Origin: Pseudorasbora parva
Lineage: Eukaryota > Chordata > Actinopteri > Cypriniformes > Gobionidae
DNA length: 64,000 nucleotides
Reading direction: 5' to 3'
NCBI RefSeq assembly: GCF_024679245.1
Contig: NC_090178.1
Location: 31,779,242 to 31,843,241 of the forward strand
Of this stretch, positions 56,756 to 64,000 are shown one piece after another. A program made the position numbers and the translations under genes. Numbering within the stretch: position 1 is the first letter of the stretch; every line of letters begins with the position of its first letter. Under the pieces are notes generated by a model that saw only the letters and a list, made by a program, of their open reading frames with translations, searched no databases and was not told where the DNA came from.

Positions 56756-57690
56756 AGGGATAGTTTACCCAAAAACTAAAATGTTGTCGTCATTTACTCA
56801 AGTTGTGCCAAACCTGAATGCATTTCTTTGTTCTGCTAAACACAAAAGAAGATATTTTAAAGACTGTTAGTAACCGGACATTTGACGGTAGCCGTTGACT
56901 TCTGTCAATGGTGCCCCACAACTCTTTAGTTATTGACATTCTTTAAAATATCATCTTTTGTGTTGAACAGAAGAAATAAACTCTTACATTTTTGGAACAA
57001 CTTGAGTAAATGATGACAGAATTTGCATGTTTTGGTGAACTATTAGGCCGGAGACACACTGCAAGCGTGGCGTTTCTGCTGCGTGTCAGCCGCGGGGCGG
57101 CTGCGCAGCGTTTTCTCTGTCTTTGCACACCAGAAGCGTGTCTGAAGCGGCGCTGCTGCTGCTGGGAAGCCCTATACTTCATGTTAAATATAAATATATT
57201 GCCTATTGATACAGCAAAGACAACGTCGGCAGTAGCCTATTGACCATACATATATTTGGCATTGATGGCAAAATAGGCTACAGAATATTTCGTTCTGTAT
57301 TGACAGGTTTAATATTTCAAAACGATAATTATGTTGTTTTTTGTTATTACAAGTAGGCCTATATCTGCATATGTTAACCTAAAGACTTTCACACATGAAA
57401 ATGTCATTTATTAATATGTATTCGTGTCAAAATGGCATATAAACTCCTTTTCCTATGCAGTTTTGCCTAGAAACGCTTCCAACACGCTCGCGTGTCGCGT
57501 GAAAAATAGGCGACTCTTCTATTTGAAGCATGCACGCGTTTTCCGCGCGGCTCGGACCGCGCGTGAGCCGCGCGGCTGATGCAGGCAGTATGCAAGCGCT
57601 AACCGGTTAATATGGGAGCCGAAATAAAAACGGACACGCCACGCAGCCGAGACGCTCACGACACGCTTGCAGTGTGTCCCCGGCCTTACT
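56756..57690. mobile_element. TTAA-flanked element downstream of hacl1, interrupted
   Basis: TTAA at 56752-56755 and 57691-57694 flanks AGGGATAGTTTACCCAAAAA and a diverged inverted end (GGTGAACTATT...ACT). It is the widespread fish repeat containing CATTTACTCAAGTTGTGCCA. It is split near its right end by the insertion at 57046-57685. Confidence 0.65.
57046..57685. mobile_element. 640-bp GC-rich Harbinger-like MITE, nested
   Basis: The ends GGCCGGAGACACACTGCAAG and, reverse-complemented, GGCCGGGGACACACTGCAAG differ by one base. The element is flanked by TTA (57043-57045, 57686-57688). The interior is strikingly GC/CpG-rich (GCGCGGCTCGGACCGCGCG) in AT-rich surroundings. No transposase. Confidence 0.8.
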
Positions 57691-58310
57691 TTAAAGCCTA
57701 CATTTAGCTTTTTTTTTTGCTGCTGATTGTATGTAGGCTTCAAAATGGCGATGTACAAAATATATGTAAGAATCAAACTTGTTGTTCACAAAGCATATTT
57801 TCTGGCATAATCCAAAAACCAATGAAAAATTTCTAATGACTTTTGTTGAGGGAACCAGGCAGGGTGATGCTACAGAACATTCCAGGTTGGCATACTAAAA
57901 AGTGCACTTCACTGTGACCATGTCTGTCAAACTCCCAGAAAAAGCACAATAAAAGTGATTCATATGATTTATGCAAGTCTTCTAAAGTTATATTACATCT
58001 TTATGTGAGGAATAATCTCATATTTAAGTCACTATTTGCTTATAATATTCATGTCTTGCATCTAGCCCAAATAGTTTTATTTCTATGTATAGCTTCACAG
58101 TCGTGGTCATGAACTATGAACTGTCATTCTATAAAAGAACAGTAGGAAAATATATTTTTTTGTTCCACCAGAGAAAGAAAGTCATACAAGTTTGGAATGA
58201 CATGAGGGTGAGTAAATGATGACAGAATTTTTGTGTGAACTTTTACTTTTTAAAGAGAAAATGTTACATCATAATGTCCAATAACAAATGAAGTGTCATA
58301 CGCTAGTTAA

Positions 58311-59140
58311 AGGATTAGTTCACTTAAAAATGAAAATTTCCTGATATTTTACTCACCCCCATCTCATCCAAGATGTTCATGTCTTTCTTTCTTCAGTCGA
58401 AAAGAAAATACGTTTTTTGAAGAAAACATTTCAGGATTTTTCTTCAGATAATGAACTTCAATGGCAAGCAACGGGTTGATGGTCCAAATCAATGCAGTTT
58501 CAAAGGGCTTCAGAGGCTCTGTGCGATCCCAGCTGAAGAATAGGCTCTTATCTAGTGAAACGCTCTGTCATTTTCAAAAAGATTTCAAAATTAATATACT
58601 TTTTGACCTCGAATGCTCACCTTGTGATGCTCTGCGCTCGCCAGTGATTTGCGCAATCACGTCAAAAATGGCACACTAGATGTAGGCCGAAGCACCGCCC
58701 CGTGTTTACAAAGCGCACATACGAAGACTAATACAAACGGCCAATAACAAAAATAAATAGGTAAATGTCGGGTGATGTTAAAGGTGAAGATGGAGTGTTT
58801 TTGGTAAAGGGCATGTATTTGTCCTCGCACGTTCGCTTGGGCGGTAGGCAACTTCCACCTACGTATTGTGATGTTTTCGACGTGATTGCACAATAAGAGC
58901 AGCGCAAGATGAGCAATTTAGGTTAAAAGTATATACTTCTTTTTTTTATTATTATTATTCTTTTTTTTTATAATGAGCAGTCGTTTCCCAAGACCCTATT
59001 ACTCATCTGGGAAGCCCTTCGAACCCCTTTGAAACTTAAAATATTTTCTTTTCGACTGAAGAAAGAAAGACATGAACATCCTGGATGAGATGGGGGTGAG
59101 TAAAATATCAGTAAATATTCATTTTCAAGTGAACTAATCC
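58311..59140. mobile_element. 830-bp TTAA-flanked element with ~100-bp inverted repeats
   Basis: TTAA at 58307-58310 and 59141-59144 flanks AGGATTAGTTCACTTAAAAA and its inverted partner. The arms continue through CATCTCATCCAAGATGTTCA and CTTTCTTTCTTCAGTCGAAA. No coding capacity. It lies in the hacl1-colq intergenic region. Confidence 0.75.
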
Positions 59141-59144
59141 TTAA

Positions 59145-60356
59145 ATACAATGTCTGTTTGATTATTTACTTTAACTTTTTTCAAATCATTGAATAAAAAA
59201 AGTTTTTTTCAAATCAAACTTTTTTCAAATCATTGAAGAATAAAAGTTTATTCCCTCTGTATTTTTTGAGTATTTTAACCTCTGATCTCAGGTCAGTGTT
59301 GTGTGCACTGCTCCTGAGGGCTTCTGTTTAAGCTCATCTCAGTCTCTGGTTAATTGAGGTATTCCTGCCCTCGTCCTTTGCTCTTTACTTAGGTGCTTTA
59401 TCAAAGAGTGAGAGAGTTTCTCCTCCTCGGCCTGGGCAGATCACACCATTTTTAGGTGTGGAAATGTTTCCAACTATTTTACAGCATATAAAAGACAATT
59501 TTCACAGCCAAATGTGTAAAGGTGAGAATGTTCACATTATAAAAGCCTTATAATTTAGCTAATATTGTATTTAAAAAAATAGTGATTTAAAAAATGTTTT
59601 CTAATAACTTGTGATAAGAAATTATGAATGTAATTTGATGTTCTTTGAAGGATTTTGTTGGAAAATTAAAATGCGATTTATGAAAAGTCTTCTCTGCCTG
59701 TCTTTCTCTCCATCACCCTGGTTGTCTATCTCATTTGTCCTGCACTTTGTCTGATTAGAGGCATTTACAGACTGCATCTCCCATCAGGCTTTTAAGCAGC
59801 CCTCTTCATAATTGCTCTGTCATTATTTCTGAGGGAAAGGAAAGGCGCCAATAAATTTTGAGAAGCGTTGGTCGATAAGTCCTGAAAAAAAGGACACAGA
59901 GAGGGAGGGTGAGATAGACGAGGGGGTCTGGAAAACATCTGTGATATTCCACTACAGAGCATGCAGGCTAATTCTGTCAATTTATGCATGTGTGTGCATC
60001 ACATGCCAGTGGCTGCCCGTCTCAGATTTAAGTCCTTGTGTCGAACATTATAGATGCTCCAACCAAACCCAGCAGGTTTGACTTTCTAGCGTTCTATACA
60101 AACTGAGATCATCTATAGGTAGTTCAACATCAGCACTTGCATGACACCTTGTCAATGTCATTTATATCCATTCTGTTTTGTTTTCTTTGTCCATTTGAGG
60201 CAGGGGAAACAAAGGCAGTGCTGGCAGTAGTAACAGGCTAATATTGGCTACAGAGGGCAGCTGACTGGCTGCCTCCTGTATATTTAGCTCAGGGCCAATA
60301 CATGGGAGAGGTGTAACAGACATTGGCTGGCATTCACTTCTCCTAAAGGCGTGGAT

Positions 60357-60360
<4 letters not shown>
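59145..60360. other. colq upstream intergenic sequence
   Basis: No clear transposon ends and moderately complex sequence. It may hold colq regulatory elements, but no specific site can be supported. Confidence 0.4.

Positions 60361-60418
<58 letters not shown>
60361..60418. repeat. (GT)n microsatellite just upstream of colq exon 1
   Basis: About 27 GT units followed by GAGAGAGAGGGAGAG lie about 90 bases before the colq ATG, so in the 5'UTR or core promoter. Confidence 0.95.
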
Positions 60419-60504
60419 TGAGAGAGAGGGAGAGTGAGAGGAGTAGTGCAGGACTGCCTCAGATCAATCCTCGGTGCTATTGGAGGTAGACGGCAGCCGA
60501 CAGC

Positions 60505-60981
60505 ATGATTCTGTTCTCGCTTGGACTATATTTTCAACTCCTCTGCTATGTGTCGTCATTCTCTTACGTGGATAACATATTCCCTCTCCCAACAGGTAAG
60601 ACATCACTCTCTTTTGCACATGTTTAGATGCTGATATTAGAGGTTCTCTCACAGAGAGAAGTTTGTTTGCACAATTTGCAAATCAGACTATTTGCAACAA
60701 AAGCATGGTTTGTAATTTCATGAATCATGCAAATTAAATAAATGCATTTGCAGAATATTCATAACAGGAACAGGTTGCACCAATGCTCACTGCTTCTTAT
60801 GAGAACAAGTAAAAAATGTTGCCCAGATTTTGCAATAAGTTTGCCTACAGGCATCAATGAATTATCTCTAATGGCAAAATGGCTGTGTTTCAGTTTTGTC
60901 TGCCAATACTGCAGTAAAAATTTGTCAAGTGCTTGTTTTTGCAAAGTTAAAAAAAAATGTGTACTTAATTTTTTAATGTAC

Positions 60982-61053
<72 letters not shown>

Positions 61054-62744
61054 CACACACACACATATACATACATACACATACAGTCACGCTTAATAAT
61101 GTATGAATAGCATTGAAATATATTACAAAATATCAAAGTAAGTACCATTTATTTTAAATAAAGACTGATTTTGCATAAGCACAGATATTCAAAAGATGTT
61201 AGGTTTTAAATTATATAAAAATACATATAGTTCAATATGACAAGAACGTGTTTTTCTAATGTTAGTGTATCCCTTTCGTAGTAAATGCAATGAACTGTGT
61301 GTACTTCACAACTGGCTTCATAGAATCAATTATAAATGCCTTATTTCTAAGAAAAGCTTTAGCACCGTGTGTTTGCAGATAAATCTTTAAATATCTAGTA
61401 GTTTCAGGAATGAATGGCCTTTCGTTAAACTCTTAACCACATGATAACTATCATAGCTGTCATGTGTTTCAGTCTCTCTTTTCCAAAACACTGGAGTTGT
61501 GCTGGTCCACGTGTCTATTGACATGCTCCTCATGAACCTCATTTCCCCACATCTAGATCTCCAGTTGCTGGAAACCAGAAAGAAATTCAATCCCTGCTGT
61601 TTACTAAGTCCACCTCCGCCCCCTCTCTTCCCTCCACCCCCTTCACTGTGGCGGCAGGGGTCTCTGGTGAGTCCTGACACATGACCGCTGATCCAACACC
61701 TGGATTTGATATAGGTTCCAGGTACATCGAAGGTTCAGGGTGTGAATAAATACATTAAAGGGGTCATATGATGGTTCTAAAATGTGTGTTTGGTTTAATG
61801 CAATGTGTTTACATGGTTTTAGGTTCAAAAAAGTAATTATTTTACACATACTGTAACTGTATCATAGACTGTAAAAAAAAATATGGACGTAGCATCCGTG
61901 ACGTCACCCGTAGGATTCCGAAGAGCCGTTCTGAAGTGTAAAGTAGAGACGAGCTGGGCGTTGCCATCTTGTCATCGTGTGTCACTCCCGGATAACAAAA
62001 AGAGTCGGGATGTGGGCAGAGCTGAGGTGATGCAATAAATGGCTATCCACCTGTCACTCAAAGTTGGGAGTTTTAATATGGGGCTCAATGAGATTCTGCT
62101 CCCTTCCTTATGTAGCCTCTAGTCTCTAGTGGCCAGTCGAGGAATTACAGTTTAATTTACTTCCGTATTGGCTTCAACAGAAACTGGGGGAGGTTGCCGC
62201 TTGAACTGTACATTATTGTTGCTCCAGAATTGGAATCGGCAAAGACGTAACGTAGAAACGGTCTGTGCTCTCCCAGGTGCTAGAAGCATTCCTCAGACAA
62301 ATGCGCAGCATACAGTCAAATATTTGGCTTGTACTGTTCTGGAACAGTGTTGTTACTAAAGCTTAGCTACTGGTTTCAAATTGTGCCCTCTTTTGGAAGG
62401 CCAATTAAAGCAGTTTGGCATTCGCAGCGGAAAACATCAGCTACATAACACACTAAAGAGAAAGAACAACAAGAAATCTCATCACATGACCCCTTTAAGC
62501 TTGTCCCCATGACTACAACAGCTATACCTACATCTCTGTGTAAATAAATGTAAATAAAAGTCAAAAGAGGTTTGTGATTAACATTTTCTCAATGCCATCA
62601 TATTTCTCAGATGTTATTTTACTTGTCTTATAGACTGAGACTGGTGTTAAACCAAATGAGGGGAACTCAGAAGAGAAGCACAATCCAACAACCCAAACAT
62701 GTTCCCCAGGGCCTCCAGGACCAGCAGGACCTCCTGGCCCTCAG
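60505..62744 (+). CDS. colq: colq, collagen-like tail subunit of acetylcholinesterase (5' three exons)
   Basis: ColQ is the secreted triple-helical tail that binds acetylcholinesterase tetramers and anchors them in the synaptic basal lamina. Exons 60505-60595 (31 bp past the signal peptide), 61557-61666 and 62634-62744 join in frame to give the first 104 residues; the gene continues beyond 64000. The product starts MILFSLGLYFQLLCYVSS, a signal peptide. Residues 44-59, CCLLSPPPPPLFPPPP, are the proline-rich attachment domain, with the vicinal cysteines and Pro-Leu-Phe-Pro core that bind the AChE C-terminal helices. The collagen domain begins at CSPGPPGPAGPPGPQ (from residue 90). An acceptor at 61473 would add 28 in-frame residues; 61557 was preferred because spacing to the PRAD is closer to human. 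The (GT)n and a short 5'UTR precede the ATG. Confidence 0.93.
60989..61048. repeat. (TA)n microsatellite in colq intron 1
   Basis: A TA run of about 58 bases is followed by (CA)n. ORFs on both strands here are artefacts. Confidence 0.95.
61759..62494. mobile_element. TTAA-flanked element in colq intron 2, with an internal repeat
   Basis: TTAA at 61755-61758 and 62495-62498 flanks AGGGGTCATATGATG and its inverted partner CATCACATGACCCCT. Starting at 61864 (CATAGACTGTAAAA) is a different repeat, whose segment near 62070-62200 is shared with 49740-49885. It is probably nested, but its right boundary was not found. Confidence 0.65.
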
Positions 62745-64000
62745 GTATGTTCTTCTGTTGGGATATAATGCTGCTGAGGACGAATCCATAGGCCTAAACT
62801 ATGAAACTAGCAACTTGCAGTCACATACATTTTTGTCACAAAACTTTTGAGATTTCAAAATAAAACAATAAGGCTTTAATCAATTAGTTTGAAGGCTAGG
62901 TTGATTCTTAAACTGTTTGAATGGCAAACACTGTGTTCAAGAGATAGAGGATATATGATAGAGAAAAGAAAACAATCTTGTTTAGATTCTTAAAACAATC
63001 TTTGGTTTTGAAAACGTTTGAAACAGTTACTGTAGTTCCAGATTGATATTCATGTGGTGTAACTATCATATCAATTATCATGAATATAAATATTATTGTT
63101 GGTTGCACCACATTACTTTTTTCTAATTGGTGGACAGAAATGCATGATTATTTCCACACAAAAATCATTAATTCTTAATTCATCTTTATGCTTTTGCGGT
63201 CATGGAAACAGGCCAAAGGAGAAAACAGCTTTACCAAAGCATAAATACTGGACAATAAACAGAGGGCTACCTTCACGTGCTATCTGAATGATCGTAAATA
63301 CTAGTTTTTCTAGTTAAAAAAAATGGACATAAACGCCCTCTCAAATCAAACCTTGAATGCGATGAGCTCAACTTCACGTGCTATCGGAAGTTTCATAATT
63401 CCCACTTCTGAAAGCAGCATAAAATACACAGGAGAAAACAAACTGAACAAGAAACAGGTGCACAAAGCTATCAGTAACCATGACAACAAATAATGAATGA
63501 GAACTCGGGTAAACAGGGAAAACCAAACTAATATGCCGTTTACACAACACTGTTTTCTACAAAATTTTTTTACTTTTTATGCGCTTTGGACGTTTGGTAA
63601 AGTATCTGTGAAAACAGTGACGGCATGCACATAGGTTACGCGTTTCGTCTATAGGCATGCGCGTTTGGATCGTTTTGACCAAGCAAGTTGTCAACTGTCT
63701 CAAGAAAAAAACGTTTCAGTTTTTAGTACATTGTTGTCATGTAAACGTATCCTAAAACACAATGAAGTGAAATATAACCCTTCCAGATATACAGGACAGT
63801 TGCATCACCCTTTTTTGCTATATGGATTTTAATTGAGATATTAAAACATGCTCATCATAGAAAAAATATGTATTCGGTGTATTCAATGCAATAATGTAAT
63901 TTTTATGGATTTCAATAAATTGATAGATCTGAATAAAAAAATATTAGCATCATGCCATTGACCTATAAGCTATGTTTAACAGTACAGACTCTGACAAACT
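62745..64000. other. colq intron 3 (to window edge)
   Basis: No Gly-X-Y coding exon could be found after the donor at 62745, so the next collagen exon lies beyond the window. The sequence is AT-rich. GAAACGTTTTTTTCTTGAGA-type repeat sequence near 63540-63760 looks dispersed (TTTACACAACACTGTTTTCT ... CATGTAAACG), but its ends are unclear. Confidence 0.45.

Overview
This window is vertebrate nuclear DNA, almost certainly from a teleost of the carp/zebrafish group. It has multi-exon genes with GT-AG introns, Tc1, hAT, Harbinger-like and TTAA-flanked DNA transposons at very high density, a 5S-rRNA-derived SINE3-like element, an L2-like LINE tail, and long (TA)n, (TG)n and (TC)n microsatellites. 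The base composition is AT-rich. Nothing looks prokaryotic: there are no operons, CRISPR arrays or ribosome binding sites.

Five genes are supported, all on the + strand. (1) 1612-13883 holds 21 coding exons of ankrd28, the ankyrin-repeat regulatory subunit of protein phosphatase 6. The 5' exons lie left of the window; the 3'UTR runs to about 15.1 kb or beyond. (2) 21166-24214 is an unrecognised four-exon gene of 822 codons before the stop, built from decapeptide and ~34/68-residue tandem repeats, with a probable upstream non-coding exon near 20.06 kb. (3) 27940-29529 is a small secreted-protein gene of 87 residues resembling human C2orf66, whose ATG is split by an intron. (4) 37211-56214 is a complete 17-exon hacl1 (peroxisomal 2-hydroxyacyl-CoA lyase, 568 residues, ending in an SNL peroxisomal signal). 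(5) 60505-62744 is the 5' end of colq (signal peptide, acetylcholinesterase-binding PRAD, start of the collagen tail), which continues past the right edge.

ankrd28, hacl1 and colq keep the mammalian 3p25 neighbourhood, but BTD, which lies between ANKRD28 and HACL1 in human, is not visible. A C2orf66-like gene sits there instead; in human it neighbours ANKRD44, the paralogue of ANKRD28, which suggests an ancestral linkage retained from an old duplication. The genes do not form a pathway. HACL1 acts in peroxisomal alpha-oxidation, COLQ anchors acetylcholinesterase at synapses, and ANKRD28 scaffolds PP6.

Most of the remaining sequence is mobile DNA, often nested: a Harbinger-like MITE inside a Tc1 copy (666-997), a hAT MITE with a perfect 8-bp target duplication (15584-16723), a decayed Tc1 (16867-18356), mariner/IS630-like elements (30870-33402), a 927-bp fold-back element inside a TTAA element (41149-42760), hAT in hAT (52289-55008), and a Harbinger-like MITE inside a TTAA element (56756-57690). 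The most functionally suggestive observations are two splice acceptors that sit directly against very long microsatellites (hacl1 exon 16 and C2orf66-like exon 2), and the higher-order repeat structure of the unknown gene.
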